Both the position numbers and the translations under genes were made by a program. This document shows positions 8,094 through 16,744 of a stretch of DNA of 64,000 nucleotides, in pieces. Source of the DNA: Bacteroidales bacterium. GTDB lineage: Bacteria; Bacteroidota; Bacteroidia; Bacteroidales; UBA932. The stretch covers positions 1 through 64,000 of the forward strand of contig JAFRXO010000062.1 of the NCBI GenBank assembly GCA_017443465.1, read 5' to 3'. Below the pieces are notes generated by a model that saw only the letters and a list, made by a program, of their open reading frames with translations, had not been told where the DNA came from and made no database searches. Position 1 is the stretch's first letter, and each line of letters starts with the position of its first letter.

Positions 8094-8162
8094 TGCCTTG
8101 ATCTTTAATGGTTTAACTAATAAAAATTGCGATCCCCACACTTTATGGGGACCGCAAAGATA
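8094..8162 (-). promoter_or_regulatory. Promoter and hairpin leader of the rplM operon
   Basis: TATCTTTG on the minus strand (8162-8155) is a clear -7 element. The transcript would begin near 8150 and at once form a stem from CCCCATAAAG and its partner around 8135-8150 (CCCCA...TGGGG). Ribosomal leaders upstream of L13 are known in Bacteroidia, and this may be one. Confidence 0.5.
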
Positions 8163-8223
8163 TGCATTTTCTGGCTTTTAACCAAATCTGCCGTGCGAGA
8201 AGCTGATTTTTTGCTTCCGGGCG

Positions 8224-9219
8224 TCAGATCGACAGCACGCTCAGTACGCTGATGAGTTCCTTGTCGATGGGCTTGTCCTGCTTGACGGCCCTGGTGAGCG
8301 GGACATAGACGATCTTATCATCATCTATTCCCACCATGATGTTGCGCTGGCCTTCGTCCAGGGCCTCGATGGCGGCATATCCAAGGCGGGAAGCCAGGAT
8401 ACGGTCGGAAGCGCTCGGGGTTCCTCCCCTCTGGAGGTGTCCCAGGATAGTGACGCGCACATCGTACTGGGGATACTCCTTGCGGACGCGGTCTGCATAA
8501 TACATTGCCCCGCCATTGCCTCCGCTCTTGGCCTCGGAAACAATTACTATCGAGGAGTTCTTGCTCTTACGCATACCGCGGCTGATGAACTGGGCGAGCT
8601 GGTCGACGTCTGTCTGGTCCTCGGGAATGATGGCCGCCTCGGCGCCTGAAGCGATAGCCGAGTTCTGGGCCAGGAAACCGGCATCACGTCCCATAACCTC
8701 TATGAAGAATATGCGGTCATGGGAAGTCGCGGTGTCGCGGATCTTGTCCACGCAGTCGACTATGGTGTTGAGTGCAGTGTCGTATCCTATGGTCAGGTCG
8801 GTGCCGTAGAGGTCGTTGTCAATGGTCCCGGGGATGCCTATGACGGCGATGTCGGGAAAGTCCTTGGCGAAATCGCGGGCTCCGGTGAGGGATCCGTTTC
8901 CTCCGATGACGATCAGGGTGTCCGCACCATGGGCGAGCATCTGCTCATGGGCCTTCTGGTGTCCCTCGGGAGTCATGAATTCTTCGCTGCGGGCGGTCTT
9001 GAGGAAAGTACCTCCACGCTGTATCATATTGCTGACGCTCGACGAGATCAGTTCCTCGAAAAGGCCGTTCATGAGGCCTTCATAGCCCCTGTAAACGCCG
9101 AATACTTTCCATCCTTTGAAAATAGCGCTGCGGGTCACTGCCCTCACGCAGGCATTCATCCCGGGAGCGTCTCCGCCTGAGGTGATGATGGCCAATGTCC
9201 TTTTCCTGTCTTCTGACAT
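8224..9219 (-). CDS. pfkA: 6-phosphofructokinase, PfkA family
   Basis: A 331-residue glycolytic enzyme phosphorylating fructose 6-phosphate. [11 protein letters not shown] (residues 13-23) is the phosphate-binding loop and [14 protein letters not shown] carries the catalytic Asp. [10 protein letters not shown] and [13 protein letters not shown] bind the sugar phosphate. The usual nucleotide/Mg loop GGDGS reads GGNGS here (Asn at residue 108), checked in the DNA (GGA GGA AAC GGA TCC). This may mark a paralogue group with altered nucleotide use. The gene is monocistronic, with a -7 element at 9246-9253 and the start ATG inside a CATATG site. Confidence 0.93.
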   Translation of the reverse strand: MSEDRKRTLAIITSGGDAPGMNACVRAVTRSAIFKGWKVFGVYRGYEGLMNGLFEELISSSVSNMIQRGGTFLKTARSEEFMTPEGHQKAHEQMLAHGADTLIVIGGNGSLTGARDFAKDFPDIAVIGIPGTIDNDLYGTDLTIGYDTALNTIVDCVDKIRDTATSHDRIFFIEVMGRDAGFLAQNSAIASGAEAAIIPEDQTDVDQLAQFISRGMRKSKNSSIVIVSEAKSGGNGGAMYYADRVRKEYPQYDVRVTILGHLQRGGTPSASDRILASRLGYAAIEALDEGQRNIMVGIDDDKIVYVPLTRAVKQDKPIDKELISVLSVLSI

Positions 9220-9245
9220 ATGCTTTCTGTTCTTGAAACGGACTT

Positions 9246-9253
9246 CAAAGATA
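9246..9253 (-). promoter_or_regulatory. -7 element for pfkA
   Basis: TATCTTTG on the minus strand, 26 nt before the ATG; no well-spaced -33 TTTG was found. Confidence 0.5.
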
Positions 9254-9273
9254 CTACTTTTTTTATTTATTCG

Positions 9274-9281
9274 TATTTTTG
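9274..9281 (+). promoter_or_regulatory. -7 element for the dihydrouridine synthase gene
   Basis: TATTTTTG matches TAnnTTTG, 28 nt before the ATG at 9310. It is divergent from the pfkA element, the two lying only 20 nt apart. Confidence 0.55.
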
Positions 9282-9309
9282 CGACGCTTAAAGCCCATAT
9301 GCCTCAAAT

Positions 9310-10344
9310 ATGAAAATCGGGAACATAGACCTAGGCGACAAACCGCTCCTTCTGGCTCCTATGGAGGATGTCACCGACCCCTCGTTCAGGCTCATATGCA
9401 AAGAACAGGGAGCGGACATGGTCTATACCGAGTTCGTGTCGAGCGACGGCCTGGTACGCGACGTGCGCAAGACCATTGAGAAGATGTCGACTTCTCCGCA
9501 GGAGTCCCCCGTGGGAATCCAGATATATGGGAGCGACCCCGATTCGATGGTAGAGGCCGCGAAGATGGCCGACGACGCGGCGAGGCTGACCGGAGGCTAC
9601 GGCGCCGACATCATAGACATAAATTTCGGGTGTCCGGTAAGCCGGATCGCAGGACGCGGAGCCGGAAGCGGAATGATGCGCGAACCGGACAAGATGGTGG
9701 AGATAACCCGCCGCGTGGTCGAAGCCGTCAGCAAGCCCGTGACGGTGAAGACCCGCCTGGGCTGGGACGATGACAGCAAAATCATAGTGGAACTGGCCGA
9801 AAGGCTACAGGACGCCGGCATCCAGGCCCTGACCATCCACGGACGCACCCGTTGCCAGATGTACAAGGGAGAGGCCGACTGGAGCCTGATAGGGCAGGTG
9901 AAGGACAACCCGAGGATGCATATACCCATCATCGGGAACGGAGACATCAACACCCCCGAGAAGGCAGCCCGGGCATATGCAGACTATGGAGTGGACGGCA
10001 TAATGGTCGGGAGGGCAAGCTTCGGCCATCCGTGGATCTTCCGCGAGATGAAATACTTCCTCGAGCACGGAGTTGCCCCGGAACCTCTTAGCGTCCCGGA
10101 GCGGGTAGCCATCGCGAAGAGGCACTATGCCCTTTCCAGGCAGTACAAAGGCGATGTACGCGGGACATATGAAATGCGCCGCCACCTGAGCTGTTATTTC
10201 AAGGGCCTGCCGGATTTCAAGGGCACGAGGATGCAGCTAGTCACCGAAATGGACCCCGACAAAGTAATCGGGATACTCGATTATATAGAAGAAAAGTGGG
10301 GCGGGACCACAATAGAAAGCCAAACAAACGTTTATGGTGTCTGA
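9310..10344 (+). CDS. dusB: tRNA-dihydrouridine synthase
   Basis: A 344-residue flavoenzyme reducing uridine to dihydrouridine in tRNA. The N-terminal LLLAPMEDVTDPSFR motif binds FMN, INFGCPVSRIAGRGAG (about residues 101-116) carries the catalytic Cys, and LTIHGRTRCQMYKGEADW (about 177-194) and IIGNGDINTPEKA are further Dus signatures. DusB is the likely subtype from overall pattern, though subtype assignment is uncertain. The next gene's promoter lies directly after its stop. Confidence 0.9.
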   Translation: MKIGNIDLGDKPLLLAPMEDVTDPSFRLICKEQGADMVYTEFVSSDGLVRDVRKTIEKMSTSPQESPVGIQIYGSDPDSMVEAAKMADDAARLTGGYGADIIDINFGCPVSRIAGRGAGSGMMREPDKMVEITRRVVEAVSKPVTVKTRLGWDDDSKIIVELAERLQDAGIQALTIHGRTRCQMYKGEADWSLIGQVKDNPRMHIPIIGNGDINTPEKAARAYADYGVDGIMVGRASFGHPWIFREMKYFLEHGVAPEPLSVPERVAIAKRHYALSRQYKGDVRGTYEMRRHLSCYFKGLPDFKGTRMQLVTEMDPDKVIGILDYIEEKWGGTTIESQTNVYGV

Positions 10345-10352
10345 TTTTTTCG

Positions 10353-10360
10353 TATATTTG
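10353..10360 (+). promoter_or_regulatory. -7 element for lpxK, giving a near-leaderless transcript
   Basis: TATATTTG matches the consensus perfectly. Only 7 nt separate it from the ATG at 10368, so transcription should start almost at the start codon. Confidence 0.6.
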
Positions 10361-10367
10361 CGACAAT

Positions 10368-11516
10368 ATGCTTGAAAAAGTCATCCTTTTCCCCTACTAT
10401 CTGACCCTGACGATCAGACATGCCCTTTACGACAAGGGCATATGGAAGGTGGCCCCCACCGAGAAACCGAGCATATGCGTGGGCAACATCGCCGTAGGCG
10501 GCACCGGAAAGACTCCGCACACCGAAATGGTGCTCAGCACATTGCTGAAGAGCGACGAGTGGGCCTACAAGAACGTAGCCGTACTGTCAAGGGGGCACAA
10601 AAGGCGCTCCCGTTCGTTCCAGCAGGTCCCGCGCGGAGGAAGCGCGGCTTTCTACGGGGACGAACCCCTCCAGATAAAGAACAATTTCCCGGCAGTCACC
10701 GTAGCGGTGGACCGCAACAGGGTCGAGGGCTGCGGATTCCTCTTCCACCCGGAGACCCTTAAAACGGCCAAGGCGGGACACAAGTGCATTGACAAGGATT
10801 TCCCGCCCGCTGACATAGTGGTCCTGGATGACGCCTACCAGTACCGCGACCTGCACTATAATTATAATATAGTATTGACTGACTACGGCCGCCCGGTAAA
10901 CAAGGACTCCCTTCTGCCCTTCGGACACCTTAGGGACCTGCCATCAAGGCTCAACTATGCCGAGACCATCATAGTCACCAAATGCCCGGCATGGATGGAG
11001 GACTGGGAGAAGACCAAGTTCACAAAGACCCTGGGCATACGCGACTACGACATCAAAACATGCAAGGGCGTCAACCAGCGCGGGAAGACACAGCTGGTCC
11101 TGTTCACAGCCATAAGCCACGGCGAGATCAAGCCGGTCTATGAGGAGGCTGACAGGCATTACCTCTATTCCAAGAAGCTCATCCTGTTTTCCGGCATAGC
11201 CCAGGACACCCCCCTGCGCAACTTCCTGAGTGACAAATATGAAATCGTGAGGAGGTTCAAGTTCCCCGACCATCACAAATTCACCAGGATGGACATACGC
11301 TCAATCATGAGGGCTGTAAATGAGAACCCCACAGCGGTAGTCGTAACTACTGAAAAAGACTCCCAGAGGCTCCTGGATTATAAGCATATGCCTGATGAGC
11401 TGAAAAACAGATTATTCCAAATCCCCATACGGGTCAACTTCCTGTCCGAGGGCGAACAGGAAGCCTTTGAAGACGATCTCTTCAAGACACTGGGAAGCCC
11501 TGATAATGAAACTTGA
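10368..11516 (+). CDS. lpxK: Tetraacyldisaccharide 4'-kinase (lipid A biosynthesis)
   Basis: A 382-residue membrane-associated kinase that phosphorylates the 4' position of the lipid A precursor. Near the N terminus there is a hydrophobic membrane-facing helix (about residues 5-15), then ICVGNIAVGGTGKTPHTE with the Walker A motif (about 37-54), RGHKRRS, GDEPLQI and the VVLDDAYQYR segment carrying the conserved DD. The start at 10368 agrees with homologues and lies directly behind a promoter; the longer frame would start inside the preceding gene. Confidence 0.93.
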   Translation: MLEKVILFPYYLTLTIRHALYDKGIWKVAPTEKPSICVGNIAVGGTGKTPHTEMVLSTLLKSDEWAYKNVAVLSRGHKRRSRSFQQVPRGGSAAFYGDEPLQIKNNFPAVTVAVDRNRVEGCGFLFHPETLKTAKAGHKCIDKDFPPADIVVLDDAYQYRDLHYNYNIVLTDYGRPVNKDSLLPFGHLRDLPSRLNYAETIIVTKCPAWMEDWEKTKFTKTLGIRDYDIKTCKGVNQRGKTQLVLFTAISHGEIKPVYEEADRHYLYSKKLILFSGIAQDTPLRNFLSDKYEIVRRFKFPDHHKFTRMDIRSIMRAVNENPTAVVVTTEKDSQRLLDYKHMPDELKNRLFQIPIRVNFLSEGEQEAFEDDLFKTLGSPDNET

Positions 11517-11684
11517 ACTGACTTTACCCGACCGACTGACCAAAATAACCCACTTGCAATTTGAAAGTAATTAACCCGATTTGATTAACATTTCCCATCC
11601 CGCTCCGCAGGATGAGTAGCAATTGTTTCGCTGCAAACCCTAAAAACTAACACAATACGTTTTAAATAGGCGTTATTCAGCTAC

Positions 11685-11715
11685 TTTGAATTTTTAAAAA
11701 AGTTTTTTTTCTTTG
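11685..11715 (+). promoter_or_regulatory. Probable promoter of the susCD operon
   Basis: TTTG at 11685-11688, 19 nt, then TTTCTTTG at 11708-11715 (TAnnTTTG with one change). It lies 57 nt before the susC start. The rest of the 11517-11772 gap holds nothing recognised except a weak CATCC/GGATG hairpin near 11598. Confidence 0.5.
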
Positions 11716-11772
11716 CAGTCCGACAAGAAGATTATTACTTATTCAACACATGTTCAACTAAATTCCAGGCTT

Positions 11773-14700
11773 ATGAAGAAAGTCAAGATTTTCCTGACGG
11801 CAGCAGTCCTGCTCGTGTGCGGACTTGCGGGCTATGCCCAGAACATCACCGTCTCGGGAGTCATTTCAGACGCCAATGGTGAACCCATTCCAATGGCAGC
11901 CGTCCTCATCGACGGCACATTGAGAGGGACTACTGCCGACGAGCTCGGACAGTACTCTATCTCAGCACCGACAGGAGCTACGCTCGTGTTCTCTTCTGTA
12001 GGTTACGTTGACCAGAAAGTACCCATCCAGGGTCGCCGGGACATCAACGTCACCCTCCAGACCGACTCGCAGCTCCTCGATGAGACCATCGTGGTCGCAT
12101 TCGGTACCTCTACCAAGGAAGCCTTCACCGGTTCGGCTGCAGTCGTCAAGTCCTCCGACATCGCGAGGACACAGACATCAGATGTAACCAGGTCCATCGA
12201 GGGTCTCGTCCCCGGTGTCCAGATGACAACCTCATCCGGAACCCTCGGAAGCTCTCCTTCGATCAGGATCAGGGGTATCAGTTCCATCAGCGCAGGAAGC
12301 GCCCCCCTCTATGTCATCGACGGTATCCCCTACTCGGGCGACATGAACAACATCAACCCCGCTGACATCGAGTCCATCACCATCCAGAAGGATGCGGCTT
12401 CCAACGCCCTCTACGGAGCACGCGGAGCCAACGGTGTCATCATGATCACCACCAAGAAGGCCAAGGCAGGAGACGCAGTGGTCAACATCGACGCCAAGGT
12501 CGGTGTCAACACAAAGGCCCTGCAGAACTATGAGAGGATCACGGATCCTGCACAGTACTATGAGGCCTACTATTCCTCACTGTACTGGTACCACAGGAAC
12601 CTGGGCGAAAGCCACGAGCAGGCTCATCTGGCAGCCGCAGTCACCACCCCGGGCACTATCAAGGACGGCGGTCTGGGCGTCAATGTCTATACCCTCCCCG
12701 AAGGAGAGCTGCTCATCGGTTCCAACGGCAAGCTCAACCCGAGCGCCAAACTCGGAAGGATTGTAACCAACAACGGCCAGCAGTACCTCCTAACCCCGGA
12801 CGACTGGATGGACGAGGCTTACAGGGCATCTATCCGCCAGGAGTACAACGTCAGCGTCTCCGGAACATCCGGAAAGGCCTCCTTCCTGGGCTCCTTCGGC
12901 TACCTGAACGACAAGGGTATCATCGCCGGTGCTGACATGAAGCGCTACACTGCACGCCTCAAGGCCGACTACCAGGCCAAGAGCTGGCTCAAGGTCGGCG
13001 CGAACTTCGGTTACACCAACTTCAACTACAACAACGGTAACTCTGACGAGGGTGACTACGGTTCGACCGGAAACATCTTCTCGGAGGCATTCGGCATCGC
13101 TCCCATCTATCCCCTCTACATCAGGGATGCACAGGGAAACAAGCTTAAGGACGAACACGGACTTACCATGTACGACTGGGGTGAAGGCTCCGTCACGGGT
13201 GTTACCCGTCCGGTCAGCTACCAGTCCAATGCCCTCCAGCAAGCGACCCTCAACATACACAACAGCGAGGGCAACGCCATCAACACGACCGGCTTTGCCG
13301 AGCTCCGCTTCCTGAAGGATTTCAAGTTCACCTTCAACGTGGGTGCGGGTATTGACGAGACCAGGGGCACACAAATGTCTAACTTCTACTATGGACAGTT
13401 CGCCCCGACCGGCGGTTACACCTACAAGAGCCATACCCGCTTCTTCTACCTGAACATGCAGCAGATCCTCGACTGGAGCAAGACCTTCAATGACGTCCAC
13501 CACGTGACCGCCATGGTCGGACACGAGAATTACAAGTCGACAAGCTATTCGCTCAGCGCCATGAAGAGCAAACTCTTCTCCATGGACAACTGGGAGCTCA
13601 ACGGCGCAGTCATTGATGAACAGTCATCCGCTTCATCCAAATCGACCTTCAACACCGAGGGTTATTTCACCCGTCTCCTTTACGATTACGACAACAGGTA
13701 TTTCGCAAACGTCTCTTACAGGCGCGATGCTTCCTCAAGGTTCCACCCGGACAACCGCTGGGGCAACTTCTGGGCGGCCGGCGCCAGCTGGCTGATCAAC
13801 CACGAGTCATGGTTCCCCTACAGCTGGGTGGACATGCTCAAGCTCAAGGCTTCCATCGGCTCCCAGGGTAATGACTCCATCGGTTCCTACCGCTACACCG
13901 ACCTTTACGGCATATCCAACAATGAAGGCGAAATCGCCATCGCTTTCGACTCCAAGGGAAACAAAGACATCAGCTGGGAGACCAACACCAACTTCAACAC
14001 CGGCGTTGATTTCGAACTGTTCGGCCGCAAGCTCATCGGTTCAGTGGAATACTTCTACCGCAAGACCTCCGACATGCTGTTCTACTTCACCGTCCCGGAA
14101 TCCCTGGGCTACAGCGGATACTACAGCAACATCGGTGACATGCGCAACTCCGGAATCGAGTTTAGCCTGAATTACACTATCTTCAACACCAACGACCTTC
14201 TCTGGTCGGTCAACGCCAACGCCACCCACTACAAGAACAAGATCATCTACCTCCCCGATGAGTACAAAACTTCTTACATGGAAGGCTATTACGGCTACGC
14301 TTCCGGCAACAAGTTCATCGGCGAAGGACTTCCCTTGAACACCTTCCGTCTGAAGAAGTACGCGGGCATAGACCATGAAGACGGTCGCCCGATGTGGTAC
14401 AAGGATCTGTACGAACTGGACGACAAAGGCAACAGGGTGCTCGATGAGAACGGGAACCCGATCATCACGGGCACAGAAGAAACCAAGGACTTCGACTCGG
14501 CCACATACTATCTTGCAAATGACCCGACCCCGCTCTTCTACGGCGGATTCGGAACCAGCCTCGAGTGGAAAGGCTTCGATTTCGCGGTCCAGTTCACCTA
14601 CTCCGTGGGCGGAAAGACCTATGACAGCGGCTATGCCCTCCTTATGGGCAATCCGGAAGGAACTCCCGGATACTCTTACCACAAGGACATCCTCAACGCC

Positions 14701-15018
14701 TGGACTCCTGAGAACAAGGACTCCGACATTCCACGTTTCGTCTATCAGGACAAGAACACAAACGGCGCATCCGACCGGTTCCTCGTTGACGCCAGCTACC
14801 TGAACATCCAGAATGCTCAGATCGGCTACACACTTCCGGAGAAGATCACCCGCAAGATTCTTGTCAACAGGCTCCGCATCTATGTAACCTGCGACAACAT
14901 CTACTACTGGTCTCACAGGAAAGGACTCGATCCGCGCTACAGTTTCAGCGGCACAACCAACTTCACCAACAACTCCCCGGTTCGTACCATTTCCGGAGGT
15001 ATCAACGTAACATTCTAA
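11773..15018 (+). CDS. SusC/RagA-family TonB-dependent outer-membrane transporter
   Basis: A 1081-residue outer-membrane importer that works with the following SusD-like lipoprotein. After the signal peptide (MKKVKIFLTAAVLLVCGLAGYAQ) come a carboxypeptidase-regulatory-like domain (about 25-105, TVSGVISDANGEPIPMAAV), the plug with ETIVVAFGTSTKEAFTGS and SIRIRGISSISAGSAPLYVIDGIP, and a long beta-barrel ending in an aromatic residue (GGINVTF). The ATG at 11773 fits the signal peptide. Tyr and Phe codons are mostly the C-ending type and there is no CATATG site in the gene, unlike most neighbours. The substrate is unknown: no glycosidase, sensor or sigma/anti-sigma gene adjoins it. Confidence 0.96.
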   Translation: MKKVKIFLTAAVLLVCGLAGYAQNITVSGVISDANGEPIPMAAVLIDGTLRGTTADELGQYSISAPTGATLVFSSVGYVDQKVPIQGRRDINVTLQTDSQLLDETIVVAFGTSTKEAFTGSAAVVKSSDIARTQTSDVTRSIEGLVPGVQMTTSSGTLGSSPSIRIRGISSISAGSAPLYVIDGIPYSGDMNNINPADIESITIQKDAASNALYGARGANGVIMITTKKAKAGDAVVNIDAKVGVNTKALQNYERITDPAQYYEAYYSSLYWYHRNLGESHEQAHLAAAVTTPGTIKDGGLGVNVYTLPEGELLIGSNGKLNPSAKLGRIVTNNGQQYLLTPDDWMDEAYRASIRQEYNVSVSGTSGKASFLGSFGYLNDKGIIAGADMKRYTARLKADYQAKSWLKVGANFGYTNFNYNNGNSDEGDYGSTGNIFSEAFGIAPIYPLYIRDAQGNKLKDEHGLTMYDWGEGSVTGVTRPVSYQSNALQQATLNIHNSEGNAINTTGFAELRFLKDFKFTFNVGAGIDETRGTQMSNFYYGQFAPTGGYTYKSHTRFFYLNMQQILDWSKTFNDVHHVTAMVGHENYKSTSYSLSAMKSKLFSMDNWELNGAVIDEQSSASSKSTFNTEGYFTRLLYDYDNRYFANVSYRRDASSRFHPDNRWGNFWAAGASWLINHESWFPYSWVDMLKLKASIGSQGNDSIGSYRYTDLYGISNNEGEIAIAFDSKGNKDISWETNTNFNTGVDFELFGRKLIGSVEYFYRKTSDMLFYFTVPESLGYSGYYSNIGDMRNSGIEFSLNYTIFNTNDLLWSVNANATHYKNKIIYLPDEYKTSYMEGYYGYASGNKFIGEGLPLNTFRLKKYAGIDHEDGRPMWYKDLYELDDKGNRVLDENGNPIITGTEETKDFDSATYYLANDPTPLFYGGFGTSLEWKGFDFAVQFTYSVGGKTYDSGYALLMGNPEGTPGYSYHKDILNAWTPENKDSDIPRFVYQDKNTNGASDRFLVDASYLNIQNAQIGYTLPEKITRKILVNRLRIYVTCDNIYYWSHRKGLDPRYSFSGTTNFTNNSPVRTISGGINVTF

Positions 15019-15030
15019 ACGGACATGACT

Positions 15031-16722
15031 ATGAACAAGATCATATTGAAATCCATCGGCCTTCTGGCCGTCCTCGCTCTGGGGACCGGCTGCATCCAGG
15101 AGACATTCCCGGAGGGTGGAACCGTAACCGAGAGCCAGGTTTCATCTAATCCGAACGCTTTGCTGGCAATGGCCAACGCCATCCCTGTCAGCATGGTTAC
15201 CTCCGAGACCGGAGGCTGGGATTATGACCACTGGTGCTTCGGCATCGGGTCATTGCACATCGCGACCGACGAGATGCTGGGCGACCAGGCCACCATGGGT
15301 GACAACCCCTACTACAACAGGTACCAGTCCTGGATCATGGATAGAGCCATGGGGTCAAGCTATGTCGCTTGTGCGTACATGTGGGAACTATACTACATGT
15401 GGATCAAGAACTGCAACGGCATCATCGGGGCGGTTGACCCTGAGACTGCCACATCTGACGCTCTCAAGGCGCTGGGCACGGCATATGCTTACAGGGCCTC
15501 CTTCTATCTCGACCTCGCCAGGCTCTACGAGCCCAAGGCTCCGAGGGATACCTACGAAGGCTACGATGTCTCCAAGGTACTCGGCTTGACTGTACCTATC
15601 GTCACGGAAGAGACGACTGAGGCCGATGCAACCAACAATCCCAGGGTCCCGCATGACGAGATGTATGAATTCATCCTCTCCGACCTGAAAAAAGCCGAAG
15701 ATCTCCTCGCAGATGTCAAGAGCGGCTACACCGCCCCGACCATTTACGCAGTCTATGGACTTTACGCCAGGACCTACCTCGAGATGGGTGCTTACTGCCT
15801 GGACAACGGCGAAAGCAGGGCCAAGGAGTACTTTGACAATGCTGCCTCGTACGCGAAGAAGGTCATCGACGAGAGCGGCAAGTCACCTCTCACTCAGGCA
15901 CAGTGGGAAGACCCGGTCAACGGTTTCAATTCCGGCAGTTCCAACAACTCCTGGATCTGGGGCCTGACGGTTTCCACGCAGGTGATCGACAACCTTCAGA
16001 CCTTCACCTCCATGATGAGCAACGAGGCGACCTTCGGATATGCTCCCTATGTCCGGAGGGGAATAGACAAGAGACTGTACGAGAGCATCCCGGACTCCGA
16101 CTTCAGGAAACATTCATGGCTGGACCCGGACCTCGACGCTTATTACAAGTACCAGATTGCAGGTAATTCGGAACAAGCCAAGGCTTTCTGGAAGGACGTG
16201 GCCATGCCCTACCTTTCCCTTAAGTTCCGCCCGAACAAAGGCCTTGTCAACAACTCTACTGACGGTAACAACGCCGACGTCCTCCTCATGAGGATCGAGG
16301 AAATGTACTTCATCCAGGCCGAGGCCATAGCCCAGAACGGAGACATCGCCGGTGCCCAGGAAGTCCTCAACAGCCTCATTAACACGAGGGATCCGCAGTA
16401 CTCTTTCAACCCCAGCAGCAAGAGGGCATTCCTGAAAGAGATGCTGCGCCAGAAGAGGGTCGAGTTCTGGGGTGAAGGCATCGTGTTCTACGACTACAAG
16501 AGGCTCGATTTCGGTTTCGCCAGGGGCTATGACGGTTCCAACCACGCACCTATATACATGTACAACAGCCATGGACGCTCGCCCCATTGGAACATTGTCA
16601 TCACCAGGGCTGAATACCAGTCCAACAACGCCATCAACGAAGACAACAACAATCCCGATCCGTCCAATCTGCTCAAGCTCTGGCCGAGCGGATGGAAGGA
16701 CACTGAGTGGGTTGATGATTAA
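15031..16722 (+). CDS. SusD/RagB-family outer-membrane lipoprotein
   Basis: A 563-residue surface lipoprotein that caps the SusC barrel and captures substrate. Its signal ends LALGTGCIQETFPEGG (Cys about residue 21). The helical TPR-like fold is suggested by repeated segments such as ALKALGTAYAYRASFYLDLARLYEP, and the family C-terminal pattern appears in FLKEMLRQKRVEFWGEGIVFYDYKRL. ATG 15031 is preferred over 15025 because it directly gives the lipoprotein signal. It lies 12 nt after susC. Confidence 0.95.
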   Translation: MNKIILKSIGLLAVLALGTGCIQETFPEGGTVTESQVSSNPNALLAMANAIPVSMVTSETGGWDYDHWCFGIGSLHIATDEMLGDQATMGDNPYYNRYQSWIMDRAMGSSYVACAYMWELYYMWIKNCNGIIGAVDPETATSDALKALGTAYAYRASFYLDLARLYEPKAPRDTYEGYDVSKVLGLTVPIVTEETTEADATNNPRVPHDEMYEFILSDLKKAEDLLADVKSGYTAPTIYAVYGLYARTYLEMGAYCLDNGESRAKEYFDNAASYAKKVIDESGKSPLTQAQWEDPVNGFNSGSSNNSWIWGLTVSTQVIDNLQTFTSMMSNEATFGYAPYVRRGIDKRLYESIPDSDFRKHSWLDPDLDAYYKYQIAGNSEQAKAFWKDVAMPYLSLKFRPNKGLVNNSTDGNNADVLLMRIEEMYFIQAEAIAQNGDIAGAQEVLNSLINTRDPQYSFNPSSKRAFLKEMLRQKRVEFWGEGIVFYDYKRLDFGFARGYDGSNHAPIYMYNSHGRSPHWNIVITRAEYQSNNAINEDNNNPDPSNLLKLWPSGWKDTEWVDD

Positions 16723-16744
16723 ACAACTTAATTCCGTTTGATCA

